Assembly: GCA_902538515.1 (NCBI GenBank)
Contig: CACBFH010000011.1
Coordinates: forward strand, 1 to 32,712
Reading direction: 5' to 3'
Origin: an uncultured Prochlorococcus sp.
GTDB lineage: Bacteria; Cyanobacteriota; Cyanobacteriia; PCC-6307; Cyanobiaceae
DNA length: 32,712 nt
Both the position numbers and the translations under genes were made by a program. A model generated the notes under the pieces. That model did not search any database, was not told the origin of the DNA, and saw only the letters and a list, made by a program, of their open reading frames with translations. This document shows positions 10,751 to 19,257 of the stretch, in pieces (the stretch's first letter is position 1; every line of letters starts with the position of its first letter).

Positions 10751-11842
10751 ATGAAATCAGTAAATTCTTGGAATTTAACGAATAATAAACTTCATCAATT
10801 ATTCAAAAACAATAACGAGTTTATTTCGATTAAAGTCCGGGGTAATACTTGGGAGCCTATAACTAGATGGCTCAAATTTGATTCACGAATTTTTAAAGAA
10901 ACCACCAGGAAAGCAAGGATAACCCTATGTGATATTGAGTCCCTTGCAGAAATTTATAACTACAGATCAATTAGATGGAAAGCAAAAAAATTAACTCCTT
11001 TGCCAACTCAACTAATTCCAAAATCTTTAAAAAATATTTTTCGCAAATTGCCAATCATAAAACAATTAGCATATGAACTTGAAATAGTTTTTTATAAATA
11101 TAATGAAAATAATTCTAACCATTTAATTTCAATAGTTATTCCTGCAAGAAATGAAGCTGGAAATAAAGAACTTTTAATTAACGCATTAAACAAATTCAAA
11201 AAGATACCTAACGAATTGGAAATAATATTTGTTGAAGGGAATAGTAATGATAATACTTATAAAATTTTGAAAGAGTTAAAAGAAGGTTTCTCTGATTTCT
11301 TTAAGATATCTCTTTTAAAACAAACTGCAAAAGGCAAAAAAAATGCTGTTGTAGAAGGATTTAATATTTCTTCAGGTGAAACTCTCGCCATAATTGATAG
11401 TGATTTCACAGTAGATATTGATGACAGTATTTCAGCTATTTTAGAATCTACAAAAAATGAGAATATCTTAATTAATTGTGCTCGTACAACTTTCCCAATG
11501 GAAAAAGATGCCATGAGGTGGGCTAATTATATTGGGAATAGACTTTTTGCAATATTCTTATCAATTCTCATAAATAAGCCAGTATCAGATTCACTTTGTG
11601 GCACAAAAGTTTTTTCAAGAAAATTCTTTACGCTAATGAAACAAAACGGTAGTTGGGACTCCAAGTCTGACCCATTTGGAGACTTTACAATAATATTTGA
11701 AGCGGCAAACAATAATATAAAGATACTTAATTATCCTGTTAGATATTATGCTAGAAGATCTGGGGCACCAAATATATCTCGATGGATTGATGGATTAAAA
11801 CTTCTCAAAGTATGCTGGATATACATGATTTCTGATCTCTGA
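10751..11842 (+). CDS. Family 2 glycosyltransferase with N-terminal extension
   Basis: This 363-residue protein has a GT-A catalytic domain starting near residue 125: ISIVIPARNEAG (nucleotide-sugar binding strand), EIIFVEGNSNDNT at about 157-169, and a metal-binding DSD at 216-218. Further on are SDSLCGTKVFSR and a GDF segment that probably supplies the catalytic acid region, then YYARRSGAPNISRW near the end. The first 120 residues do not belong to the catalytic domain, and I do not recognise them; they contain several Trp and Arg residues and no clear membrane segment. The DSDFTVDIDD and CGTKVF motifs resemble dolichyl-phosphate-mannose or UDP-glucose-type enzymes, so it may make the lipid-linked sugar used by the membrane glycosyltransferase just upstream; this is inference. 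Confidence 0.83.
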   Translation: MKSVNSWNLTNNKLHQLFKNNNEFISIKVRGNTWEPITRWLKFDSRIFKETTRKARITLCDIESLAEIYNYRSIRWKAKKLTPLPTQLIPKSLKNIFRKLPIIKQLAYELEIVFYKYNENNSNHLISIVIPARNEAGNKELLINALNKFKKIPNELEIIFVEGNSNDNTYKILKELKEGFSDFFKISLLKQTAKGKKNAVVEGFNISSGETLAIIDSDFTVDIDDSISAILESTKNENILINCARTTFPMEKDAMRWANYIGNRLFAIFLSILINKPVSDSLCGTKVFSRKFFTLMKQNGSWDSKSDPFGDFTIIFEAANNNIKILNYPVRYYARRSGAPNISRWIDGLKLLKVCWIYMISDL

Positions 11843-11947
11843 AGTCAATTAATTTTTCATTAGTATTTTATAAAGATTTTAATTTCTCCAAATTAGTAAT
11901 AAAGTAGTTAGATTCTTAAATAAGATAAATTCATTAAATTTCATAAC

Positions 11948-13567
11948 ATGAATTTTAATTTGAAGTTCGAAAAATTAAATAAAAAAAATTACCATAGAAA
12001 TCATTATGGAAAAATTCTTACTGTAAGACTTCCATGTAATCCAATATTTCCAATAGGACCGATTTACTTAGCTGACCATATTCATAAATGTTTCCCAAAG
12101 ATCGATCAGCAATTCATTGATCTAGCAATAATTCCATCTAATAAAGTTTTTAAATATTTAACTAGAAAAATTGATCAATTCAGACCACATCTAATCATTT
12201 TTTCATGGAGAGATATACAAATTTATGCACCTGTTGATGGTAGAAGTGGAAATCCCTTACAAAACTCTTTTGAAGTTTTCTATTCAAAAAATATCTTAAA
12301 AAAAATTAGAGGTTCTTGGGGAGGATTAAAATTAATTGCATCTCATTATGGAGAAATATATAGAAATACTTCTTTAGTCAAGATGGGACTAAAAAGAGCA
12401 CAAAAATACAACAAAAATGTAAAAGTAGTTTTAGGAGGTGGGGCTGTTAGTGTATTCTACGAACAATTAGGGAATTTACTTCCAAAAGGGACTGTTATTT
12501 CAGTTGGGGAGGGGGAAAATCTCATTGAGAAAATAATTAGAGGAGATTCTATAGAGGAAGAAAGGTGTTATTTTGCTGGACAAAAACCTCGGAATAAATT
12601 AATACATGAACAACCTTCAGGCACAGTCAAAACCGCCTGCGACTATCAATATATTAAATCTATATGGCCTGAATTCAATTGGTATATAGAAGGAGGAGAT
12701 TACTATGTAGGGGTGCAAACGAAAAGAGGTTGTCCTCATAATTGTTGTTTCTGTGTTTATACAGTTGTGGAGGGTAAGCAGGTTCGCGTTAATCCCATAA
12801 ACGAAGTAATCAAAGAAATGAAGCAACTATATGATCTTGGAGTAAGGGGATTTTGGTTCACTGATGCACAGTTTATTCCAGCAAAAAAACATATTGAAGA
12901 TGCAAAAACACTTTTGCAAGCTATTAAGGATCAAGGCTGGGATGATATTAATTGGGCTGCTTACATAAGAGCAGATAATATAGATGCTGAGTTAGCTCAG
13001 CTTATGGTTGATACAGGTATGAGCTATTTTGAAATAGGCATCACTTCGGGATCTCAAGAACTTGTTAGGAAAATGAGATTAGCGTATGACCTTGAAACTG
13101 TATTAAATAATTGCCGAATGCTAGTTCAATCAGGTTTTAAGAACCATGTTTCAGTCAATTATTCATTCAATGTTTTTGACGAAACGCCAAGCACCATAAG
13201 ACAAACAATTGCTTACCATAGGGAATTAGAAAATATTTTTGGTAAAGGCTTAGTTGATCCAGCTATATTCTTTATAGGTTTGCAGCCTCACACTCTTCTC
13301 GAGAAGTATGCCTTGGATCATAAGATTTTGAAACCCAACTATAACCCAATGAGCATGATGCCATGGACAGCGAGAAAACTTTTATGGAACCCAGGATCTC
13401 TAGGGAAGAAACTTGGTCAAGTTTGCTTAGAGGCTTTTGATAATAAAGAAGATGAATTTGGCAAAACAGTAATGAATATTCTTGAGCGAGAATATGGTAA
13501 ATCCGCCCTAGAAGAATCGCTAAAAGTTCGTCCCTTATCGGAAAGGAAACTAGCTCGTTCTAAATAA
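11948..13567 (+). CDS. Radical SAM protein with N-terminal cobalamin-binding-like domain
   Basis: This 539-residue protein carries the radical SAM 4Fe-4S motif CPHNCCFC (Cys262, Cys266, Cys269), followed by a typical TIM-barrel pattern including GVRGFWFTDAQFIP and MSYFEIGITSGSQELVRKM. The N-terminal 230 residues look like the Rossmann domain of B12-binding radical SAM enzymes (RLPCNPIFPIGPIYLADHI, KVVLGGGAVSVF, SVGEGENLIEKI), but I see no DxHxxG cobalamin motif. It matches a protein conserved in marine cyanobacteria that databases label, as I recall, a photosystem II high-light-acclimation radical SAM protein; the reaction is not known to me. The gene is preceded by a 105-bp AT-rich gap and is convergent with clpS, 14 bp away, so it is probably transcribed on its own. 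Confidence 0.85.
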   Translation: MNFNLKFEKLNKKNYHRNHYGKILTVRLPCNPIFPIGPIYLADHIHKCFPKIDQQFIDLAIIPSNKVFKYLTRKIDQFRPHLIIFSWRDIQIYAPVDGRSGNPLQNSFEVFYSKNILKKIRGSWGGLKLIASHYGEIYRNTSLVKMGLKRAQKYNKNVKVVLGGGAVSVFYEQLGNLLPKGTVISVGEGENLIEKIIRGDSIEEERCYFAGQKPRNKLIHEQPSGTVKTACDYQYIKSIWPEFNWYIEGGDYYVGVQTKRGCPHNCCFCVYTVVEGKQVRVNPINEVIKEMKQLYDLGVRGFWFTDAQFIPAKKHIEDAKTLLQAIKDQGWDDINWAAYIRADNIDAELAQLMVDTGMSYFEIGITSGSQELVRKMRLAYDLETVLNNCRMLVQSGFKNHVSVNYSFNVFDETPSTIRQTIAYHRELENIFGKGLVDPAIFFIGLQPHTLLEKYALDHKILKPNYNPMSMMPWTARKLLWNPGSLGKKLGQVCLEAFDNKEDEFGKTVMNILEREYGKSALEESLKVRPLSERKLARSK

Positions 13568-13581
13568 TTAAATAACTCTAA

Positions 13582-13899
13582 TTAGTCCTCTTTTTCAATT
13601 GAACTAGAGATTCCTTTGGATTTTAATGATTCAGAATAAAATTCGGCTGGCTCTAAATCACAAACAATGACCAACCCCACACCCGTATTGTGTGCTTCTA
13701 GCATTATGGCGATAGCATCTTGTTCGCTTAATTGCGGCACAACTTCTCGCAGTGAAATAGTGACATACTCCATAGAATTAACTGGGTCATTGTGCAGTAA
13801 AACCTTATATTTAGGAGATTTATTTTTTAATTCAGCAGGTTTCTTCTCAATAACTGCTGAATTATTACTTACACTTTGTTCTAACTTTGTAGATAGCAT
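13582..13899 (-). CDS. clpS: ClpS adaptor of the Clp protease
   Basis: ClpS binds N-degron substrates and delivers them to a ClpA/ClpC-type unfoldase for degradation. The 105-residue protein has a variable Ser/Lys-rich N-terminus, then the conserved core YKVLLHNDPVNSMEYVTISL, where HNDPVN is the substrate-pocket and ClpA-contact signature (usually hNDdyt), followed by IAIMLEAHNTGVGLVIVCDLEPAEFY. Many cyanobacteria have two ClpS proteins, and I cannot assign which this is. It lies 30 bp downstream of dapL on the same strand, and the two may share a transcript. The 3' end is convergent with the radical SAM gene. Confidence 0.93.
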   Translation of the reverse strand: MLSTKLEQSVSNNSAVIEKKPAELKNKSPKYKVLLHNDPVNSMEYVTISLREVVPQLSEQDAIAIMLEAHNTGVGLVIVCDLEPAEFYSESLKSKGISSSIEKED

Positions 13900-13929
13900 T
13901 AAAATTTTAGAGTCTAAATCATACTAAAA

Positions 13930-15156
13930 TTATATATTAATTATTCTTTCCATTGCATCAATGACGTTCGATCGTGAGTTAAATGCTGACAAACGAAAAT
14001 AACCCTCCCCTGATAGTCCAAATCCGCTCCCAGGTGTTCCCACTACACTAACTTTTTGGAGAAGGAAATCAAAAAAGTCCCAAGATGTCATTTGATCAGG
14101 AACCTTAATCCATATATAAGGAGCATTGTCTCCGCCATAAACCTTATATCCTGCATTCTGAAGTTTATTTTTCATGATTTTTGCATTTTCCATATAAAAA
14201 TCAATTAAACCTTTCACCTGTTTCTTCCCTTCAAGAGAATAAACAGCCTCAGCTCCTTTCTGAACCACATAACTTACTCCATTAAACTTTGTAGATTGTC
14301 GTCTATTCCAAAGAGGCCATAAGTCTATTTCCTCATTTGTTGAGCTCAAACCTTTGAGATTTTTAGGTATTACTGTAAAAGCACATCTTACTCCAGTGAA
14401 TCCTGCATTCTTTGAAAAAGATCTAAATTCAATAGCACAATCCTTTGCTCCCTCAATTTCATAAATTGAATGAGGGATATCATTATCTTGTATAAATGAC
14501 TCATAAGCTGCATCAAAAAGGATTAAAGATTTGTTTTTAAGAGCGTAGTCAACCCACTTTTTCAAGTCTTTTTTAGTGATAGTGGCTCCTGTAGGGTTAT
14601 TTGGAAAACAAAGATATAAAATATCAACTTTATTTTTAGGTAATTCTGGAAGAAAGTTGTTTTCTTCGTTTATGGCAAGATATGTCAATCCTTGATATGT
14701 GCCATTTTCGAGAGCATCGCCAGTCCTTCCCGTCATAACGTTACTGTCTACATAAACGGGGTAAACAGGATCTGTTACAGCAATTGAATTGTCTTCACCA
14801 AGAATATCTAAAATATTACTACTATCGCATTTAGAACCATCTGAAACAAATATTTCTTCAGGTGAAATTTGACAGTCTCTCGAAATAAAATCATGCTCAG
14901 ATATTTTTTCTCTGAGCCAAGAATAACCTTGCTCTGGTCCGTAACCTCTAAAACCATTTGTTGTTCCCATTTCATCTAAAGCCTTACCCATAGCCTCTAT
15001 GCATGCCTTAGGTAATGGTTCTGTAACATCTCCTATGCCAAGCTTAATAATTTCAGCACTCTTATTTGATTGAGAATATAACTTTACTCTCTTAGCAATC
15101 TCAGGGAATAAATAACCAGCCTTGAGTTTTAAATAATTTTCGTTTACTTGAACCAC
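13930..15156 (-). CDS. dapL: LL-diaminopimelate aminotransferase
   Basis: DapL is a PLP enzyme that converts tetrahydrodipicolinate directly to LL-diaminopimelate with glutamate as amino donor, the lysine and peptidoglycan route used by cyanobacteria, plants and chlamydiae. The 408-residue product shows the fold-type-I aminotransferase landmarks: [10 protein letters not shown] at the N-terminal substrate region, [11 protein letters not shown], the [10 protein letters not shown] motif, DAAYESFI with the cofactor-binding Asp, the Schiff-base lysine in [14 protein letters not shown], and RLSAFNSR near the end for carboxylate binding. The start chosen is the GTG at 15156, giving [20 protein letters not shown] as in other DapL proteins I remember; a TTG at 15177 would extend it by seven residues. 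It is divergent from rne. Confidence 0.95.
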   Translation of the reverse strand: MVQVNENYLKLKAGYLFPEIAKRVKLYSQSNKSAEIIKLGIGDVTEPLPKACIEAMGKALDEMGTTNGFRGYGPEQGYSWLREKISEHDFISRDCQISPEEIFVSDGSKCDSSNILDILGEDNSIAVTDPVYPVYVDSNVMTGRTGDALENGTYQGLTYLAINEENNFLPELPKNKVDILYLCFPNNPTGATITKKDLKKWVDYALKNKSLILFDAAYESFIQDNDIPHSIYEIEGAKDCAIEFRSFSKNAGFTGVRCAFTVIPKNLKGLSSTNEEIDLWPLWNRRQSTKFNGVSYVVQKGAEAVYSLEGKKQVKGLIDFYMENAKIMKNKLQNAGYKVYGGDNAPYIWIKVPDQMTSWDFFDFLLQKVSVVGTPGSGFGLSGEGYFRLSAFNSRSNVIDAMERIINI

Positions 15157-15449
15157 TTTAGATAATAATTTCACCAATATAAGGATAATGTATCAACGTG
15201 CTTAAGTGGTGATTAGATGTTAAGATTATCGTAGTCATGATTAAATCAAGAGATTATCATGGCTATGAATTCAATTTCAAATAGTTTAAAAGTCGTCTAA
15301 AGCTTGATAAATAGCAGAATCTAATTGCTATAAATTTTAAATTAAAAAAGTAAATAATACTAACCTAAACAATTGCTTTCTTAAAAGATAAAAATTCAAT
15401 TCTTTACTTTAGATGATTCTCAAAATTCAAACCATTAATAAAAAATTAT
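15157..15449. other. AT-rich divergent intergenic region (dapL leader and rne 5' leader)
   Basis: This region of about 290 bp between the divergent dapL and rne genes holds no ORF I can support. GATTATC occurs twice, at 15224-15230 and 15252-15258, a 28-bp period, inside a partly similar 17-bp direct repeat. An imperfect palindrome, CATGATTAA...TTATCATG, spans about 15236-15261. Long rne 5' leaders are known to regulate RNase E in other bacteria, so a structured leader is plausible here. Confidence 0.4.
15304..15334 (+). promoter_or_regulatory. Possible promoter of rne
   Basis: TTGATA at 15304-15309 and TATAAA at 15329-15334 are separated by 19 bp, slightly longer than ideal. If used, transcription would start near 15341 and leave an rne leader of about 110 nt. 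Chance matches are frequent in such AT-rich DNA. Confidence 0.25.
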
Positions 15450-17282
15450 ATGTCTCAGCAAATTATCATAGCTGAGCAGTCTCGAATTGCAGCACTACTC
15501 ACAGATGATCGAGTTGATGAATTAATCGTCGCACAAGGTCAATACCAAATTGGTGACATATTTTTAGGAACAGTTGAAAATGTTCTCCCTGGCATTGACG
15601 CAGCTTTCATAGATATTGGTGAAAGTGATAAAAATGGATTCATACATGTATCAGATCTTGGTCCATTAAGACTAAAAAAAGGAACCTTAGGAATAACTGA
15701 ATTGCTCGAACCAAAACAAAAGGTTCTAGTACAGGTTATTAAAGAACCGACGGGATCTAAAGGACCTCGACTCTCAGGGAATATTTCGATACCTGGCAAA
15801 TATTTGATCCTTCAGCCATATGGTCAAGGAGTAAATATCTCCAGAAAAATAAATACAGAAACAGAAAGAAACCGTCTAAAAGCACTTGGGGTCTTAATAA
15901 AACCACCTTGCACAGGTTTACTATTTAGAACTGAGGCAGAAAAAATAAAAGAAGAACTTCTTATTGAAGATTTAGAAAATTTAATTCAACAATGGGAGAA
16001 TGTTTTAAAAGTTTCTGAGACTTCTAATCCACCTAATTTAATAAAAAGAGATGATGATTTCTCCCTTAAGATTTTGAGAGATCATATTAAATCCTCAACA
16101 AAAAACATAATAATTGACAGTAAATTTTCAGTTGAAAGAGCAAAAGATTTTTTAATAAATTATGAATCTAATGTTGATGTTGAATTCCATGATAATGGTT
16201 TAAGCCAACATATTTTAGAAAAGTATGAAATAAAGAAAACAATTCAAAAAGCTCTTCTCCCGAGAGTAGATCTTCCTTCAGGCGGTTATATAATTATCGA
16301 ACCAACTGAGGCTTTAACAGTAATTGATGTTAACTCTGGATCATTTACAAGATCAGCAAATTCAAGACAAACTGTTTTGTGGACAAATTGCGAAGCAGCA
16401 GTTGAAATCTCAAAACAGATGAAATTAAGAAATATTGGTGGAGTTATTGTTATTGATTTTATTGATATGGAATCTAGAAGAGATCAATTCCAGTTACTCG
16501 AACATTTTACTGCAGCAATAAAAGATGATTCTGCTAGGCCTCAGATAGCACAGCTTACTGAATTAGGCCTTCTTGAGTTAACCAGAAAAAGACAAGGTCA
16601 GAATATATACGAGTTATTTGGTAAAAAATGTTCTACATGCAATGGTACAGGCCATGTAGAAAGTAAATTTAATTATGAAATTTCTGATCTACAAACAAAA
16701 AATATTGATGGAAAACCTAATAGATCCGACAATACAAAATCAGCAGATATAGATTCTACCCAATCAAATGATAAGGAAGAAAAAATAATTGAAAAAGAAA
16801 TAATTAACCCCAAAAACCTAAATAAAGACGATCCTTTTAATAAAAAAGCAAATGATAGTGGTAATGATGAGTTGAATACATTTAATTCAAAAGAAAAAAA
16901 TATAATCACTCTTGATCTTACTAATGATGAAAAAATTGTTTTCAGTCAATTAGGTATTAATCCACTAATAAAGTTAGGTAAAGAATATCTAACTAGCAAT
17001 AATTTCGTTCGTTTAAAAGATAAAAATGACGAAAAAGAAAAAACCTTAGATAATAAAAAAATGAGCTCAAAAAAAATAAAAAAAATTCTAAAAGCTAAAG
17101 AGACAGAAGATAACATGATTAATATTATTGATGAAAATGCTAATTCCCTTGATAAATCTATAAAAAAATATAATGAGAATGAAGAAATAATAGTTTCAGA
17201 GAAGAAGGATGAAGTTGAATTTATAGATGACATTAACAATGCAAGAAAGAAAAGAAGAAGATCTTCAGCAAGCATTGAATAA
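15450..17282 (+). CDS. rne: Ribonuclease E/G, cyanobacterial form
   Basis: RNase E cleaves single-stranded AU-rich RNA, driving mRNA decay and RNA processing. The 610-residue protein has an S1 domain (about 35-110, with [20 protein letters not shown]), an RNase H-like and 5'-sensor region, and the DNase I-like catalytic domain with the metal-binding aspartates in VIDVNSG (Asp293) and VIDFIDM (Asp336). The zinc-link cysteines are in CSTC (Cys394, Cys397). A lysine- and asparagine-rich low-complexity tail of about 200 residues follows, ending in [12 protein letters not shown]. This basic end resembles the short arginine-rich motif reported in cyanobacterial RNase E to bind polynucleotide phosphorylase. 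There is no membrane-targeting helix or long E. coli-like scaffold. The 3' end overlaps rnhB by 44 bp. Confidence 0.96.
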   Translation: MSQQIIIAEQSRIAALLTDDRVDELIVAQGQYQIGDIFLGTVENVLPGIDAAFIDIGESDKNGFIHVSDLGPLRLKKGTLGITELLEPKQKVLVQVIKEPTGSKGPRLSGNISIPGKYLILQPYGQGVNISRKINTETERNRLKALGVLIKPPCTGLLFRTEAEKIKEELLIEDLENLIQQWENVLKVSETSNPPNLIKRDDDFSLKILRDHIKSSTKNIIIDSKFSVERAKDFLINYESNVDVEFHDNGLSQHILEKYEIKKTIQKALLPRVDLPSGGYIIIEPTEALTVIDVNSGSFTRSANSRQTVLWTNCEAAVEISKQMKLRNIGGVIVIDFIDMESRRDQFQLLEHFTAAIKDDSARPQIAQLTELGLLELTRKRQGQNIYELFGKKCSTCNGTGHVESKFNYEISDLQTKNIDGKPNRSDNTKSADIDSTQSNDKEEKIIEKEIINPKNLNKDDPFNKKANDSGNDELNTFNSKEKNIITLDLTNDEKIVFSQLGINPLIKLGKEYLTSNNFVRLKDKNDEKEKTLDNKKMSSKKIKKILKAKETEDNMINIIDENANSLDKSIKKYNENEEIIVSEKKDEVEFIDDINNARKKRRRSSASIE

Positions 17283-17856
17283 AATATTCGAAGTTGGGGT
17301 TGATGAAGTTGGACGGGGGGCAGTTTTTGGCCCAGTTTTTTCAGCAGTTGTAGTATTGACAGAAAAAAATAAACTTATACTAAAACAATTTGGAGTAACG
17401 GATAGTAAAAAATTAACTCCCAAAAAAAGAAAATTACTTTTACCTAAAATTCTATTACTTTCATCAGATTATGGAATTGGACAATCATCAGTTAGAGAAA
17501 TAGATAAGCTTGGCATCAGAGTTGCAACCGAACTTTCAATGATAAGAGCTTTAAAAAAACTTAAAGATGAACCATCTGAACTAATAATTGATGGGCCCTT
17601 ATTATTAAGACCATGGAAGGGCAATCAGAAGAATGAAGTTTCTGGAGATTCCAAATTCACAGCAATCGCCTCAGCAAGCATAGTTGCTAAAGTTTCTCGA
17701 GACAATCTTATGGAAAGGTTAGAAAAAAAATACTCAGGTTATTTTTTATTTAAAAATAAAGGCTATGGTACAAGTGAGCATTTTTCAATTATCAAAAAAA
17801 ATGGAATAACTAATCTCCATAGAAAAAGTTTTTTAAAAAAATCAAATCTCATTTGA
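17239..17856 (+). CDS. rnhB: Ribonuclease HII
   Basis: RNase HII removes RNA from RNA-DNA hybrids, including single ribonucleotides in DNA. The protein carries the family signature [15 protein letters not shown] with catalytic Asp-Glu, then [11 protein letters not shown], the IIDGPLLL segment with a conserved Asp, the [20 protein letters not shown] motif, and KGYGTSEH near the end. The preferred start is ATG at 17239 ([10 protein letters not shown], 205 residues), matching the N-terminus of picocyanobacterial homologues I recall; an ATG at 17227 adds four residues. Either way the start lies inside the rne coding region, with a 44-bp overlap in another frame, so the two are surely co-transcribed and probably translationally coupled. 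The 3' end overlaps the convergent DUF1997 gene by 15 bp. Confidence 0.95.
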   Translation: MQERKEEDLQQALNKIFEVGVDEVGRGAVFGPVFSAVVVLTEKNKLILKQFGVTDSKKLTPKKRKLLLPKILLLSSDYGIGQSSVREIDKLGIRVATELSMIRALKKLKDEPSELIIDGPLLLRPWKGNQKNEVSGDSKFTAIASASIVAKVSRDNLMERLEKKYSGYFLFKNKGYGTSEHFSIIKKNGITNLHRKSFLKKSNLI

Positions 17857-17858
17857 TT
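17835..17858 (-). terminator. AT-rich hairpin plus T-run, possible terminator of the DUF1997 gene
   Basis: AATCAAAT (17840-17847) and ATTTGATT (17851-17858) form a perfect 8-bp stem with a 3-base loop. Read on the minus strand, the stem is followed by a run of six T (17840 down to 17835), as in an intrinsic terminator. The arms contain the stop codons of both convergent genes, rnhB on the plus strand and DUF1997 on the minus strand. Only one G-C pair is present, so it would be weak. Confidence 0.4.
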
Positions 17859-18360
17859 CGCACCAATCTATAAAATCTTTAACTAGTTGTTTTTGAACTC
17901 TCGACTTTATACCCAACAAAATCCCATTCAACACAGATTGACCAGTAGATTCTAAAATTTTCTTTGGTACCAGTTTCAATAGTGGAGGTTGGCTAACTGA
18001 TACCCCTAAAAGCGCCTCTCCCTCTAATCCAATATCAGTTGCTTCCAAATTAGCTTTCAAAATAAGGTTAAAATCATCTATTATTCCTAAACCATCCAAT
18101 GTACTTTCAAGAGCACTCATTCTTAAAACTCCATCTTCATTATCTACCGCAATTGAAACAACAGGGTTAATATCTAATTGAAAAACCCTAAAACTTGTTA
18201 CTGTATACTTGTATCTACCTTCCCCTTCAGGTACTAATTTTTTGGAGTCCAGCATTGCTCCAACAACTCTTTCTTCTTCCAATAGATATTTAGAAAGGTA
18301 TTCTTTATTTCGTGTTACAGAAAGCTTTAATTTCTGCTTAGCATCAAAAGACAATAACAT
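17842..18360 (-). CDS. DUF1997 family protein
   Basis: This 172-residue soluble protein of unknown function matches the DUF1997 family of cyanobacteria and plastids. It opens with [17 protein letters not shown], followed by [31 protein letters not shown] and a hydrophobic [25 protein letters not shown], with a C-terminal KDFIDWCES. The alternating beta-strand pattern followed by a long helix suggests a lipid- or ligand-binding fold of the START/SRPBCC kind, but this is only an impression. There is no signal peptide or membrane segment. The gene is convergent with rnhB (15-bp overlap) and divergent from pheA with only 50 bp between the starts, so the two must share a compact promoter region. 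Confidence 0.75.
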   Translation of the reverse strand: MLLSFDAKQKLKLSVTRNKEYLSKYLLEEERVVGAMLDSKKLVPEGEGRYKYTVTSFRVFQLDINPVVSIAVDNEDGVLRMSALESTLDGLGIIDDFNLILKANLEATDIGLEGEALLGVSVSQPPLLKLVPKKILESTGQSVLNGILLGIKSRVQKQLVKDFIDWCESNEI

Positions 18361-18410
18361 TTTTTATATCCCTCCAATGCTTATTTGATTTCTTTTTTTT
18401 ACCATTAATC

Positions 18411-19256
18411 ATGCGCCAACAAGTTGCATATTTAGGTCCTAAAGGGACATACGCAGAAAAAGCAGCTCATATATTAACAAAGCTGGCCGATTTTCACTCA
18501 CCTATATTTGTACCATGTAATGGGTTACATTCGGTCATTAAATCAATAGCCTACAACAATTGTGATGCAGCAGTTGTTCCAATTGAAAATTCTGTAGAAG
18601 GTGGAGTTACAGCAACTCTAGATGCCCTTTGGAAATTTCCTGAAATATTTATCAATAAAGCAATTGTTCTACCAATCAAACATGCACTAATTAGTGATGG
18701 AGAACTTTCAATCATATCTGAAGTGTTATCCCACCCCCAAGCATTAGCTCAATGCTCAGAATGGTTATCTGAAAATCTGCCAAATGCAATCCCACTTCCC
18801 ACAAATTCCACATCAGAAGCAGTCAAAATGGTAAAAGGAAGTAAATTTAGAGCAGCTATTGGTTCAAAATCATTAACTCAAATTGAGGGACTTAAAGAAT
18901 TAGCCTTTCCTATTAATGATGTTCCAGGTAATTGCACTAGATTTGTCTTATTGAGTAAAGAATCGAATTATGATGTAGCTAATGTTTCTAGCTTTGCTTT
19001 CTCATTAATTTCAAATAAACCTGGTGCTTTACTTAAAGCTTTAAATTACATTGCAGATTATAGATTCAATATGAGTAAGATTGAATCTAGACCCTCTAAA
19101 AGAGAATTAGGGGAATATGTGATTTATATTGATTTAGAAATAAAAAATAAAACTAGTATTGAAAGTTTTCTTGAATTAAAAAAAGATCTTAAGCCGCTAT
19201 GCAAAAGCTTTGTAGATTTTGGACAATATTTTTCTGAAAAAATAGAACTAGATTAA
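18411..19256 (+). CDS. pheA: Prephenate dehydratase
   Basis: Prephenate dehydratase converts prephenate to phenylpyruvate in phenylalanine synthesis. The 281-residue protein is a stand-alone dehydratase with no chorismate mutase domain. The catalytic domain opens QVAYLGPKGTYAEKAA and contains VVPIENSVEGGV, the SHPQALAQC segment and the TRF motif within GNCTRFVLLS (Thr176-Phe178), which is essential for catalysis in the family. A C-terminal ACT domain (about 195-275) has KPGALLKAL and the ESRP motif (225-228), which form the phenylalanine-binding allosteric site, so feedback inhibition is expected. The start ATG at 18411 gives the usual N-terminus. The gene is convergent with the methyltransferase gene, 1 bp apart. 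Confidence 0.96.
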   Translation: MRQQVAYLGPKGTYAEKAAHILTKLADFHSPIFVPCNGLHSVIKSIAYNNCDAAVVPIENSVEGGVTATLDALWKFPEIFINKAIVLPIKHALISDGELSIISEVLSHPQALAQCSEWLSENLPNAIPLPTNSTSEAVKMVKGSKFRAAIGSKSLTQIEGLKELAFPINDVPGNCTRFVLLSKESNYDVANVSSFAFSLISNKPGALLKALNYIADYRFNMSKIESRPSKRELGEYVIYIDLEIKNKTSIESFLELKKDLKPLCKSFVDFGQYFSEKIELD

Positions 19257-19257
19257 T

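Noticed and set aside
11843..11947. Search for a repeat of the tRNA-Thr 3' end as an attachment site at the right border of the glycosyltransferase pair
   Set aside because: No convincing copy of the tRNA 3' sequence was found by eye in this gap, so I do not claim an integrated element.
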